From: Cryptomeria japonica
Taxonomy: Eukaryota > Streptophyta > Pinopsida > Cupressales > Cupressaceae
Direction of reading: 5' to 3'
NCBI RefSeq assembly: GCF_030272615.1
Contig: NC_081414.1
Span: forward strand, 332,925,427 to 332,989,426
DNA length: 64,000 nt
Positions within the stretch are counted from its first letter, which is position 1. The number at the start of each line of letters is the position of its first letter. Position numbers and translations under genes: made by a program. Of this stretch, positions 23,461 through 34,894 are shown piece by piece. Under the pieces are notes generated by a model, which saw only the letters and a list, made by a program, of their open reading frames with translations, was not told the DNA's origin and made no database searches.

Positions 23461-24537
23461 TGGAATGATAGGTGTCGGTTGATCTTCTATTATTGCAACA
23501 AAAGCCCATCCATTGTCTGTCGGTTCCCGATTAGAATCATCAGTAACTCCTTCATCAGCATAGTAACATGATTTGTCTCTATTCTTTTTGAATTTGTATC
23601 TCTGATATTCAAGGTTGGGCTTATATGTTCTTTTAGCTTCTTCTCTCAATCTTGTATGTCTATCAGGACATCTAGATGCTATATGACTAATTTTATTGTT
23701 GTTAAAACATTTAAATGGTGCTTTACCTTAATACTTACTTCCAACTAGACCTTTAGGCATTTTCCTTGCAAATAGTGCTTCAAGCTCTTCAATTTCTTCA
23801 TTTTCTTTTTTGATTTCTTCAAGTTCTTTTGCATAAAGTGCTTTCTAATCAGATCTCTCAGATGATGATGATGCTACTGCAAATGATGATGCTTTGAAAG
23901 ATAAATCTGTCTTAATTGTAGCAACAGGACCAAATTCCTCAAGCTCAAAAGCTGAAAGTTTTCCAACCAAAGTATCTCTAGATACTGATGTATTAGGCAT
24001 TGTTCTCAATTCATTAATAGCAGTTACTTTCATTTTGTATGCCGGTGGCAATGGTCTTAAAAATTTAAAAACAATCTCATCTTCACTTAAGGATCCTCCA
24101 TAATATTATACACCCAAAAAAATTTCATTAACTCTTTCCATAAAAGCATAAATTCTTTCATCTTCTTCCATTTTCAGATGTTCATACCTGACCCAGAAGC
24201 ATTCCAGTTTTGCAATTTTGATAGTGGTATCACCTTCATTCAATGTTTCCAATTTATCCCAAATAGCTTTAGCAGTAGATTGGTTTGATAATCCCATGAT
24301 TTGTTGATTTGAAAATGCGCTCAAAAGTGTTGCTCTTGCTTTGCAATCATTCTCCTGATCTTTAGCCAAGTTTGGTGGATTAGGTTGACTCTGTGTGGGA
24401 CCAACATAGCCATTCTTTTCAATATCCCATATGACTCTTCCAATGCAATTCGGATGTGTCTCCATTCTAATCTTCCATATACCATAGTTGGTTCCATCAA
24501 GTTTCAGACTGTCCTTCCTGAAATAGTTAGTTGCCAT
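23449..24537 (-). pseudogene. E1 gag
   Basis: Copia gag. It starts at 24537 (MATNYFRKDSLKLDGTNY, then WKIRMETHP) in the usual retrotran_gag/UBN2 arrangement, with AKAIWDKLETLNEG and LECFWVRYEHLKMEEDERI. After a break at 24105 the frame resumes (LRTMPNTSVSRDTLVGKLSAFELEEFG at 24015-23935 in parts). A zinc knuckle is recognisable but damaged at about 23720-23670 (CFNNNKISHIASRC). It ends in a charged region (23649-23449). The start codon lies 44 bases from the primer-binding site. Confidence 0.83.
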
Positions 24538-24580
24538 AGAATCTCCTCAAGCTGTTAAACTTCTGGAAAAAGAGGACTTA

Positions 24581-24592
24581 GCTCTGATATCA
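24581..24592 (-). other. E1 primer-binding site
   Basis: Minus strand TGATATCAGAGC, one base from the initiator tRNA-Met site, two bases from the 5' LTR. Confidence 0.8.
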
Positions 24593-24594
24593 AT

Positions 24595-24952
24595 TGTTAG
24601 GACCCGGAGGCAACTGAGAGGGGGGGGTGAATCAGTTGTCTATTAATTTCAACCCAAATATAACTTAATCAAGCTTGATGCATAATACTAGTAAACCAAA
24701 CTTAATGTCGGTTGATAGTTTAATAGTTAATAATAGTACCGGTGAAGCTTAATGCATGAAACAGAAAGAGAAACAACATCCACAACACATAACATAGATA
24801 TTTGTACGTGGAAACCCTATAAGGGGAAAAACCATGGTGGGAAACCTTACCCCCAATCAGATGATACTACTACAGATAGTATGTGTGTACAAATGGGGTT
24901 TGCACATGCAGAAAGGCCAAGTGCCTAGAGCTCACTACACATATGGGAGTCA
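24595..24952 (-). repeat. E1 5' LTR, proximal part
   Basis: TGTTAGGACCCGGAGG start. It aligns with 15977-16330 and is cut at 24952 by F2; the rest is at 44794-45528. Confidence 0.85.
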
Positions 24953-25742
24953 TGTTAGGATTACCACAGATACTGAGAGGGGGGGGTGAATCAGTATCTA
25001 ACTGGTTAAATGATTTTCTTAACTTAAAATATGTAAAGCATATCAATACTGTATAATAGTAAACAGAAAGTAATGTAATAAATAGAGATAACAACAACCA
25101 CATGAAAAAAACACCATAATGCAGTAGTTTAATGAGAAAACCCGGTGTGGGAAAAACCTCTATTGGATTTGTGACCCACAATATTCACTTACTGGCCAAT
25201 AAGAGAATATTACTGCTACAATAGGGGTCTGCACATGCAAGAAGGCCAAGTGCCTAGAGCTCACTGCTCAATTACAAAATAGGAAGTCTCACTAACTTAC
25301 AAAATGGATTATATAAATCCAATGTCTTGTACTTCTTCAAAATAGCATCTACTATGCTAGACCTAGTACCGGTTTAAGCTCTGCTTTATACATAAACCCT
25401 TAACCTATAATTTTCATAATAGGTCTACCTTATTTCACCTATATATTTCCTTCTATCTATTACAAAATGTTCTACAATGATCTCTTATATATATGAGTCA
25501 TTTTACAATTTGCCAAGTCGGCTTACAATGCTTTTACAATAATTAACAAAATATATTACAAACAAAATTCCTGTCGGCTTCTGTGCCGGTATGCTTCCTT
25601 TCACTACCGGTTCTGGTGGTCTATGTGCCAGTGTAGAGTCTGTCTTTGCTAGTGTGGGTAAATTACCTTACTGGTGTCATGCCATCAATGACAAAACCTT
25701 CAATCACCTACAATATCTCATTGGAGTGTGCATTTGCCAACA
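24953..25742 (-). repeat. F2 3' LTR (790 bp)
   Basis: TGTTAGGATTACC start, TTTGCCAACA end, GGGGGGTGAATCAGTATC block near 24980, and a minus-strand TATA-like run at about 25490-25500. It aligns with the split 5' LTR at roughly 93 percent in the part compared. Confidence 0.85.
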
Positions 25743-25756
25743 ATCTCCCCCTTTGG
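25743..25756 (-). other. F2 polypurine tract
   Basis: Plus strand ATCTCCCCCTTTGG, so a purine run on the minus strand directly beside the 3' LTR. Confidence 0.7.
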
Positions 25757-25965
25757 CATTGATGGCAACACTCGTGAGAAAAATCCAAAAATTGTTATCC
25801 AAAAGAGTCTACTAGAATTGTCTTACCAAAAATTTGTGTACCAAAAGAATGTGTGCTCCCCTTGAGCTGATGAGTCATTTGCTGATTATTTTTCTCTTCC
25901 ACTACTCCCGCTTTGGCATCAATGACAAAGGTTGTCAAAGTGTCAATTGAGTGTGGTTTCCAATT

Positions 25966-27184
25966 TCACCCTAGTAATTGGTTGTTTACAATTTGAAATA
26001 GATCTACCAAAACTAGATTCAGGATTTCAATGAACTTTTTGTTGTCTTTTATTGTGGCCTCTGTCCTCTGAACTGTACTAGTGAGGTGTTGCATTTTCTC
26101 TGTCGGTGTTTTCTGTCCTTGAATCAAAGCATCAGATATTTATTTTCTTAAGGAGGCAAGGTAGTCCAATTTTGGACTAAGTCTCCATTTTAGATCTTTA
26201 TCCTTTCCTTTTATTCTCTCCTTTTCTCTTTCCAACTTTAGTATTTCTTCCTCAAAACCTATTATTTTCTGCTCAAAAACTAATAATGAATCAGATGAAT
26301 TAATGAAATTATCAACTAGTTGATTTATTTCCTCCTATATCTTGTTGATCTTCTTGTCTATATCAACTATCAAAAAGTTAGTTTTACATGTATACCTGTA
26401 CAAAGTTTTAAATTCCTTCAATGTACTACATAGTTCCGATAAAAGTATGTCAAATTACCTTGTACACTTCTTTATTTCTTCCTCAAAGAATTTGTGTTTT
26501 TCTTTCTCTAATCTCTCCTTGAATTCTTTCTCTTTTATTTGTTCAATTGTCACAGTATTGTCGGTAATATACTTAGACAAAGTGTCAAGTTGACTCAAAG
26601 AATCTTTATTATCTACATTACATTTAGGTGCTATCATTTTCAAAATTGGAATGGCATCATCTATTGTCTTGTATGCTTGTGAGCTACAATCTATTATCTT
26701 CTTGATGGAATCCAAAAGAATTTTTGTTACATTAGTTGATTTGAATTTTGCATTTGATGAACCAAAAATCTGTATTCTGTCGGTGGGAGCAATTTCCTTG
26801 CTTGTGGTGACCTCTGGTAGGTCAGTTTGTGTTTCCATTTCCTTAAGAAAAGGTTTAAATTGCTCAGCTGATGCCGGTGGCACTGTCTTTGTGTGAACCT
26901 GTTGCTGTGATGGAGCCTATTGTTCTGCCCATTGTTTAGTGTTATCATCTATCAGTTTACCTTCTATACCATTTGTTACCAGTGGGTCACTAACCATATC
27001 TATTTTCCCAGTTGTATCCTTATCTACCACAATATTGAATTTTTTTGTGTCAATGTCAACTATATATAACACCTCAGAATTGGGATTTGTGTCCTCTTGT
27101 GGTATGTCCATACTCTCACTAGCCAGTTGGTTGTCAGTGCTAACTACCGATGGAGTATCCAGAGGTGATGGGGATAGATTATCT
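25966..27184 (-). pseudogene. F2 large ORF, C-terminal coiled-coil part
   Basis: The C-terminal third of the F2 protein; function unknown. After a low-complexity acidic linker (27180-26930) comes IQIFGSSNAKFKSTNV and then a long heptad-like charged region. Examples are IKEKEFKERLEKEKHKFFEEE and, after a stop near 26455, FEEEILKLEREKERIKGK. The end is DLFQIVNNQLLG with a stop at 25966-25968. Predicted to form a long coiled coil, so self-association is likely but inferred. The segment is cut at 27184 by E3. Near-identical architecture is encoded in opposite orientation at 33838-34664. Confidence 0.72.
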
Positions 27185-28657
27185 TGTAAAGTTCTGATTC
27201 CAATAGATAACAAGATGAGAGGGGGGGGGGTGAATCATACAAACTTAATATTCCATAAAATCAATAGATTCAACCTCGGTAACTTATACTTTAGCAATAT
27301 AACCAAAAACTGCTAAACATGCTAACTCATAAACACATAATCATCATAACACATATAACACCAAATTTAACGTGGAAACCCAAATAGGGAAAAACCACTA
27401 TGGGATTTTGGACCCACTAAGAAATATACTCTTCTAGAGTATGCTCGGTTAAAAGCAAATCCTGTTAAAGATTACAAACACATTGCTAGATGTAACCCGA
27501 TTAAGGGATTTCCCTTAGATTTGTTAGGATCTTCACTTTGTTAGAAGTGACCTTGTCAAAGAATTTCAAACACTCATTTAGAATGTCACCTTGCTAGACG
27601 ATTTACAAATAAGACTATTAAGTCCACTCGGTTAAGATATTTTCCGTCACTTTACAAAATAACAATAATAAAAATATATCTGCAACTTCACATCTAAAAT
27701 GCTAAAGTAGATTCTTATTTGCTCAAAACAATCTTGTCATAGGACTTATCTTGTCCCTCTGCAGGGATCACTACTCTATTAATCAATCAGGTCTTCAAGC
27801 TTCTATGCTTGGTAATCACTATGTAGCATCCCTGTGCTTACACTTGCCCACATACATTATTTATCAACAATTCCTTATTTATAACCAATTTGCTAACCAT
27901 TGAATCTCTTTGATCACATTTCCCATGATCAATCTTGGCCATCAGATCATCAATCTTGACTAGGTTCAATATATCCTTCAATCTGAAAACATTTTACCTT
28001 GCCTTGGAACTTGCATTCCTTCCTAGGAACTTGTGCTAGGTTATTGCAGCTCAATATGTGTTGTAGATCTTCCTCTTGAGTTACCATTGCCGTAGATCCT
28101 TAACAAACTTCATGTGTAGCATACCAATCATCTATTCATTTCCAGCTCATCAGCATCCTTCATTAAATAATGTTTTTATCCATCCAATGTGATCTGTCAT
28201 AACTCGGTTGTTACTCGGTAAATACTAAACTTTACTCGGTAGACATTCTGCCTTCTTTAACCGATATCGATAACCTTAGGATTTACCGACTAGGTTCCTT
28301 AGGGTTTACCGACTAGGTTCTTTGCTCGATGACATAGTATAGTATTAACCTTACAATCAACAACATATGTAGGATATCAAAACAACATGATCTCATCATT
28401 TTCTAACTCGGTAATAGTTGCCCATTGAATAACTTATTATGCCCCTTCATTATCACATTCTTTTTGTGTCACTTACCGACATCTTAATTCTCATCAAATC
28501 AATCTTCTCAAGATATAGCAACATCATACTGAATCAAAAAATCAATTTCTTGACATCAATGACAAAATAATATTATAAAGATAATAATCTCCAACAACCT
28601 TCTCAATATCCTTATTGAAATGCCAACAATCTCCTTTCTATTGAAATGCCAATAACA
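27185..28657 (-). repeat. E3 3' LTR
   Basis: Begins TGTAAAGTTCTGATTCC. It has the GGGGGGTGAATC block at about 27220-27235 and CGTGGAAACCC...GGGAAAAACCAC at 27371-27399. It ends near CCAATAACA (28657), directly before a CCCCCTTTGG tract; an alternative end is 28628. A minus-strand TATA-like TTATAAATA lies at 27879-27887. Confidence 0.75.
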
Positions 28658-29178
28658 TCCCCCTTTGGCATTGATGGCAATACCAACTTGTAAATGGTAA
28701 TACCAACATGATATTCAAATTGATTCGGATTTAGATTGTTGTGGAGACTTCTCCTATTATCCTTGAGCTATTAAAATCTTCTGAAGTCTTCTAGGCTTTC
28801 TCCCTCTTCCATTAGTCTTCTGAGCTGTTATCTTGTATTTAGTCTTCTCCATTTTTCAGTAATCTTCTCACCTTGTCATTAGTCTTCTATTATCTTCTTC
28901 ATTTTAGGGCTTTATTATTTAGTCTACCATTTAGTCTTCTCCCCCTTTGACAACAATGCCAAAAAGTAAAAGAACTAAATCATGAATTCTTCTACTGTGA
29001 AGTGTTTGCCTTGTTGTGTTCCACATACAAATGTAACATCTAAAACTCGATTAGAGCAATCTTTCCTTCAATACTATTTCCCGCACACCTTTAGAAAACC
29101 TCCTAAAGTGCGTAAATCAACATCAATCCACACATAATATTCTATAGATTCATCTAATTGATGCTTTCACTGATTCTG
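28658..29178. other. E3 PPT and 3' untranslated region
   Basis: Begins with TCCCCCTTTGG (PPT on the minus strand). Other pyrimidine runs follow and no coding frame is supportable. Confidence 0.5.
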
Positions 29179-29907
29179 TTAGTGAATAGAAGATAGGGGT
29201 AGGACCCCTAACTTGCTTCTAAGATACTCAAAAGTGTCCCTTAACAATGGCTTTGTGAAGATGTCTGCTATTTTCTCCTTTGAACTGATATATTCCAGCA
29301 CAACTTTCTTCTCTTGAACTTCTTCTCTGAGATAATGATACTTTATAGAGATATGTTTTGTCTTAGAGTGCATTACTGGATTCTTTGAAATGTTAATGGC
29401 ACTAGTATTATCACAGAATATAGTTACTAGCTCGGTAATTTTCTTATTTATACCTTCCAATAGTTTTTTGGTCCATGCAATATTGGTACAATTCAATGTT
29501 GCAGTGACATATTCAACTTCTGTTGTTGACTGTGAAATACATCCTTTTTTCTTGCTAAGCCAACTCACTAGTCTATCTCCCAAGAAGAAAGCTCCACCAC
29601 TTGTGCTTTTTCTGACATCAATGTTGCCTGCCCAATCAGCATCAATATAAACTTTTAAGTCAAAATCATTCTTTTCATATACTAAGCCATAATCTTCAAT
29701 GCCTCTCAAGTATCTGAAAATTCTCTTGATTGTTGTCATATGGGTTTCTTTGGGATCTGTAGAAAATCTTGCAACAATACCTACTGCATGTGCTATATCT
29801 GGTCTACTATGCACAACATATTGTAACTTTCCAATTATAGATCGGTAAAGTGTCTCATCAACAGATGCAGATTCATCATTCTTTGATAGTTTACAATTAG
29901 TAGTCAT
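29179..29907 (-). pseudogene. E3 RNase H and connection domain
   Basis: One open frame of 242 codons. It has YRSIIGKLQYVVHSRPDIAH, IKRIFRYLRGIEDYGL and YIDADWAGNIDVRKSTSGGAFFLG with the DADW catalytic Asp. Further on come KKGCISQSTTEVEYV with Glu, WTKKLLEGI, IFCDNTSAINISKNPV with Asp, and the end IADIFTKPL. All catalytic RNase H residues appear present. It is separated from RT by a stop near 29930. It cuts the RNA strand of the cDNA hybrid. Confidence 0.9.
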
Positions 29908-29931
29908 AGGAGTACTTACAGGTTTAGACTC

Positions 29932-30654
29932 CTACATTCCAAATTTCTTCAAGATTTCCTTTATGTACTTGGATTGAGTAATGGAAATCTCATCTTTCAT
30001 TTGCAGTATCTGTAAACCTATAAAATACTTTATCTCATCGATTAATGACATCTCAAATTCTTTGCACATTTCATTTCCAAAGTTCTTGCATAAGGAGTCA
30101 TTACCACAAAAAATAATATCATCAACAAATATGGTTGAGATCAGTATTCCATTGTCCTCATCATTCTTCATGTACATATTGTTGTTTTCACTTGTCCTTA
30201 TAAATCCAATCTTGATCAAATAAGAGTGCAATCTTTCATACCATGCTCTAGGTGCTTGTTTCACACCATATAAAACTTTGTTTAATTTACATACCTGATC
30301 TTTATTCCTGTCTTCAACAAATCCTTCAGGTTGTTCAATATAAACTTCTTCTTCTAGTATACCATTCAAAAATGCAGATTTAACATCCATTTGATATACC
30401 TTGAAATTTTTGAAAGCAGCATATGCCAACAATGTTCTTACTCCCTCAAGTCTAGCCACAGGTGCAAAAGTCTCACCATAATCTATTCCTTCTTCTTGAG
30501 CATAACCTTTGCAAACTAGTCTTGCTTTGTTGCAAATGACCTCACCTTTTTCATTTAGCTTGTTTCTGAAAATCCACTTTGTACCGATTACATTTTTGTC
30601 CTTCGGTCTTGGGCCCAGTGTCCAAGTTTCATTCTTCTTGATTTGATCAATCTC
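29932..30654 (-). pseudogene. E3 reverse transcriptase
   Basis: Copia RT. It carries [91 protein letters not shown] and the catalytic [11 protein letters not shown] box. It ends at KEILKKFGM before a stop. A stop at about 30655 separates it from the integrase side. It is better preserved than the E1 RT; the APVA motif is intact. Confidence 0.9.
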
Positions 30655-30873
30655 TTATGTCATAGCATTTACCCAATCTTCACTGTTAAATGCCTCTTTT
30701 ACTATTCTCGGTTCAAATTTAGATATCAAACATGTGTTTTGTCCTAGTTTGTTCCTTGTCATTACTGGATCATCCTTATCTCCTATAATCTAACTTGATG
30801 CATGATGTCTTCTGACATATTTAGCTAATATAGGCTTGGTAGGCTCTGTATGATCTTCTTCATCTCTCGGTAA
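30655..30873 (-). other. E3 linker between integrase and RT
   Basis: Decayed linker with isolated RT-preceding text (DSVNAMT-like region) and stops. Confidence 0.35.
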
Positions 30874-31800
30874 CTAGATATTCTCTTCATTTTCTTTAGT
30901 AGCTCTCTCGGTAGGATTTCTCGGTTGAACATAAACAAATTCTTCATAATTTTCTAGTTCTTTGGAATTTCCTTCATCATTTCTTTCTACAAATTCATTA
31001 ATTTTCACATTTTCACTTTCTACTATTTTGCTAGATGATTTGATTAGACATTTAAATGCTTTACTTCTAGAAGAATAACCTAGAAATGTTCCTTCTTCAC
31101 TTTTCTGATCAAACTTTCCATTTTTGTCATCTTTGAGTACATAGCATCTACTTCCAAAGATTTTAAAATAACTTACATTAGGTTTCTTGTCATACCAGAT
31201 TTCATATGGTGTCTTCATAGTTCCTTTCTTCAGTTGTACTCGGTTCAGGGTGTAAACTACAGTGGTGATTGCTTCTCTAAAAAATGTTTGAGGTACCCTC
31301 TTTTCTATCATCAGGGTTCTGACACAATCTACAATTGATCTGTTTCTTCTCCTAGCTATCCTATTTTGCTGAGGTGTTCTCGGTGCAGACACTTGCCTTT
31401 TTATACCATGATCATTGCAGAATAAGTTAAATTCATCACAAGTGAATTCTCCTCCTCTATTAGATCTAAGACATTTTAGTTGTCTTCATGTTTCATTTTC
31501 AACTCTTGCCTTGTACCATTTAAACATTTGAAAAGCTTCTGATTTTTCTTTTAAAAACATAATTGACATCATCCTTGAGTAATCATCCACAAATAATATG
31601 AAATATTTATCACCATAATAACTTTGAACTTTCATAGGACCACAAAGATAAGTATGTACTAGATCTAAAATTCCTTTAGAAGTGTAGGACTTACTTGTAA
31701 ATCTTGATCTTATCATCTTACCCATCTGGCATCCTCAGCACATAGCATTCTTAGGTTTTTCCAGTCTTGGTAGACCTCTTACTCGGTGCTTCATACTTAT
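30874..31800 (-). pseudogene. E3 integrase
   Basis: Pre-integrase finger end (GCQMGKMIRSRF) at about 31730-31690, then the core 31725-31486: LDLVHTYLCGPMKVQSY, YFILFVDDYSRMMSIMFLKEK with Asp. After a frame change, SAPRTPQQN precedes RNRSIVDCVRTLM (31392-30874), with RRRNR where ERKNR is usual, so the catalytic Glu appears replaced. Then ITTVVYTLNRVQLKKGTMKT, YFKIFGSRCYV and GTFLGYSSRSKAFK. The second catalytic Asp (RSNRGGEFTCDEF-type text) lies near 31460-31440 with Asn at the expected Asp. Confidence 0.85.
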
Positions 31801-31837
31801 TTTGATCAGATTATCAAAATTTACATGACAAAACCTT

Positions 31838-33304
31838 TTATGTCATAACCAGGTATCTTCTATTTTTGCATATAGACATTTTTTTCCAAGTTGAATCAAG
31901 ATGAAATGTATTACCTTTTATTTGTGTCTCGATAGCAGCTAACTTTCCATGTTTGTCATGAACTTTGACACATCCCTTCTGGAATTCTATTTGGTATCCT
32001 GTATTGTTTAGCTGTGCTACACTCAACAAATTGTATTTCAAGCTTTCAACCCAATATACATCATCACATTTAGCATTGTCAAGAAGTGTTATAGATCCTT
32101 TACCTTTTACCAAACATGGTGCATCATTACCGAATCTTACATAGCCTCCATCATAATCTTCTAATTTAACAAACTTGTGTTTATCACCTATCATGTGATG
32201 TGAGCATCCACTATCTATGATCCAAGAATCATTATTATTTATGTGTGATATTAGGGCTTTTTTTTTATACTTTTCTTCATCTGATCCATCTTTAATAGCC
32301 ACATAAACAACTTCCTCTGTATCAGTTTCATTAGATTTATCTTCATTGGATTCCTCATCAGCTACTAGGCATGTCTTTCTGTCTCTCCTTGTGAAGTCCT
32401 GGTGTCTTTTGTATTGGTTGTCTTTCTTCTTGTTATCTCGGTATTCTCTCTTTTCACTAGATTCTTTGTCAAGGAAGTTAGAAGCCATATGTCCTATTTT
32501 ATCACAATTGAAACATTTTAAAGGCGGCTTTCCTTTATACATACCTTTTCCTCTCGGTAACCTCCTGGCCAATGGTGCTTCAAACTCTTCTTGCTTTTTG
32601 ATTTCTTCATACAGTTTGTGTACCTTTTCCATGTTTTTGCGAAATCTTTCACTTGCTCCACTGCGATTCCCTTCAGAATACTTATTCATTTTATCATTGT
32701 AATCATCAGATTCAACAATATGAAAAGAACTAAATGCAGATTCTACTTTATTTACTGAAGACCCAATGTTATCAAAATTACTTAACTCAAATGCATGTAG
32801 CTTACCAATAGTAGCATCCAAAGAAACTGGCATATTTGGTACAGACCTTAGTTCATTGATTGTAGAGACTCGTATTACATAAGTAGGTAGAAGGGTTCTA
32901 AGAAACTTACTTGTTACATCCTTTTCTTCAATAGTTCCTCCTGCTCCTTTGATTTGATTGATAGTCTCCTTTAACCTTGTACTGTATTGGGTTATGTTCT
33001 CACCTTCATTCATTCTCATGGATTCAAGTTGACCTCTTAGACTATCTACTTTTGCTCTCTGAACATGTTCATTGCCGCCATACACAGATATGAGCTTGAT
33101 CCATATTTCTTTTGCATCATTACAATCTTCTAGATCATTAAACTCTAAGTCGGTCAATGCTGATGTTATTTCAATCATAGCTTGAATATGTTCTTGCTTT
33201 GCCTTTATCTCTTCCAACTTCATCAGGTTGGTACTTGGTGGTGTGTAATCATTCTCCAAATAATATGTTGCATATTCTCCAATTCCTGATAAATGCAGCT
33301 TCAT
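31838..33304 (-). pseudogene. E3 gag-protease (488 codons open)
   Basis: Long open frame with gag then protease. Gag: VKLDG-type start lost upstream, then LENDYTPPSTNLMKLEEIKA, AKEIWIKLISVYGGNEHVQ, GENITQYSTRLKE and VSTINELRSVPNMPVSLD. The zinc knuckle CFNCDKIGHMASNF has Phe at the last Cys position. Charged spacer. Protease active site at SWIIDSGCSHHMIG (about residue 362). Then FGNDAPCLVKGKGSI and VYWVESLKYNLLSVAQL of the pre-integrase region. Gag plus protease in one frame is usual for copia. The frame starts at an internal Met; the true N-terminus is probably slightly upstream with a break. Confidence 0.87.
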
Positions 33305-33414
33305 CCTTTTCTACCATGTGGAGAAACTTGACTTGTTTAGCTTTGGTGCATCCCTTTTATACATCTTTGGATCTTTGCCTCAAGTACCTTTAAACTTTTC
33401 TTCTACATTCCAGA

Positions 33415-33426
33415 GCTTTGATACCA
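33415..33426 (-). other. E3 primer-binding site
   Basis: Minus strand TGGTATCAAAGC, 11 of 12 to the initiator tRNA-Met site, two bases from the LTR. Confidence 0.8.
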
Positions 33427-33428
33427 AT

Positions 33429-33573
33429 TGTAAAGTTCTGATGCCAATAGCTAACAAGATGAGAGGGGGGGGAGGTGAATCATACAAACTTAATCTTCCA
33501 TAAAATCAACAAATTCAACCTTGGTAACTTATACTTCAGCAATATAACCAAAAACTGCTAAACATGCTAACTC
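33429..33573 (-). repeat. E3 5' LTR remnant (145 bp)
   Basis: Matches 27185-27329 closely and then stops abruptly at AACATGCTAACTC. Confidence 0.82.
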
Positions 33574-33837
33574 TTTTGGTGAGTTAACTGGATCTACAAC
33601 AAGAAGTTTTTCAATTTTTATTTTCTTATCAAGCTCTACAACAACTTGCCTTCTAGCTTCAAGTTTTTAAAACAGTTCTGCCAGTAATTCATCTACAACT
33701 TGCATTAGAAATTTCTTGTAAATGTCCAAGTGTAGAATTATACTGTTTTCAACTTTCTCCTTGTCATCAACTGATAATGAATCATATAATTTATTGATGT
33801 TTTTCAGCTTTCCATCCTCTGTAATTTCATTTAAAAG
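33574..33837 (-). pseudogene. F2 large ORF, middle fragment
   Basis: Open minus-strand text reading NEITEDGKLKNINKLYDSL, VEKVENSI-like and KKLEARRQVVVELDKKIKIE with one stop. It is charged and helical, in the same orientation as the F2 protein, and so is probably its central part. Left of it is the broken E3 LTR and right of it the inverted segment. No homologous copy in the window proves its place. Confidence 0.5.
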
Positions 33838-34664
33838 TCAACACAAGCATGGTTACTTCCACCGGCACTCAGATTGTTGGGTCATCATCAACATTCAAGT
33901 CAACAAATGTGACTGAGGTATTATTATACTCCATTAAGAAAATAACTGACTGCAGTTCATAGGCTTATAAAGCAATAGATGATTCAATACCAATTTTGAA
34001 GGCAATAGCTCCAAACTTTAATATAGATAGTAAAGATTCTTTAGGACAATTGGACACATTGTGTAAATATATTTCTGAAAACATTGAGAAAATAAAGGAA
34101 GAATCAGTAAAGGACAAGGTAGAAAAAGAGAAACATAAATTCTTTGATGAGGAAATAAAGAAGTGTAACAGAAATTTTGACACACTTCTACTAAAACTAT
34201 GTAGTTTGTTGAAAGAATACAAAAATCTATATAAAGATACATGTAAAACAAACTTTTTGACTATAGATATTGACAAGAAAATAAGCAAGACACAGGATGA
34301 GATAAATAAGCTTGCAGACAATTTTGTCAACTCACTAGATTCATTATTAGTTTTTGAAGAGAAGATAGCAAATTTTGAGGAAGAATTGCTCAAACTGGAA
34401 AGAGAAAAAGAGAGAATAATAAACAAGGCAAAGCATTTGAGATCTAAATTGAGTCCAAGATTGGACTATTTAGCATCTTTGCGGAAGGAAATTTTAGAGG
34501 CACTAATACAGGGAAGCAAAACATCGACAGAGCATTTGCAACATCTCACCGGTACAGTAATGAGGACTGAAACAATAATAAAAGATACTAAAAAGTTTAT
34601 GGATAGTATAAACTTAATCTTGGGAGATCTTTTTCAGATAATAACTACCCAGCTACAGGGTTGA
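33838..34664 (+). pseudogene. Second F2 large-ORF C-terminus, inverted copy
   Basis: Plus-strand frame homologous to 26800-25966: TQIVGSSSTFKSTNVTEVLL, a stop near 33965, then 222 open codons (33996-34664). Matching blocks include NFNIDSKDSLGQLDTLCKYI against CNVDNKDSLSQLDTLSKYI, KEKHKFFDEEIKKCNR, and FEEELLKLEREKERI. It ends DLFQIITTQLQG. Coiled-coil throughout. It is followed by the polypurine tract and an F2-type LTR, so it is the 3' end of another F2 copy pointing the other way. It is better preserved than the minus-strand copy, with one stop in about 265 codons. Confidence 0.75.
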
Positions 34665-34882
34665 GGATATGGATAGATGAAACTACAAACTCTACTGACA
34701 TCTTGACAACCTTTGTCATTGATGCCAAAGGGGGAGTAGTGGGATGAGAAAGTTCAAAATATAGGAATCATATGCTCAAGGGGAGCTCTGATATTTTTGG
34801 CAAACATTTTTGGTAACATATTTTTTTTGGACTACACTTTTTGGATACCTTTTTAAATTTCTCGAGTGTTGAAATCAATGCC

Positions 34883-34893
34883 AAAGGGGGAGA
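34883..34893 (+). other. Polypurine tract of inverted F2 copy
   Basis: AAAGGGGGAGA directly before the TGTTGGCATATGG LTR start. Confidence 0.75.
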
Positions 34894-34894
34894 T

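Larger units (their letters stand above)
27185..33573 (-). mobile_element. Copia element E3, 5' LTR truncated
   Basis: Copia element with 3' LTR (27185-28657), RNase H, RT, integrase, gag-protease, primer-binding site and only the first 145 bp of its 5' LTR (33429-33573). It sits within the F2 large ORF. The right boundary is not a clean LTR end, so a deletion or rearrangement removed about 1.3 kb of LTR and any target duplication. Confidence 0.85.
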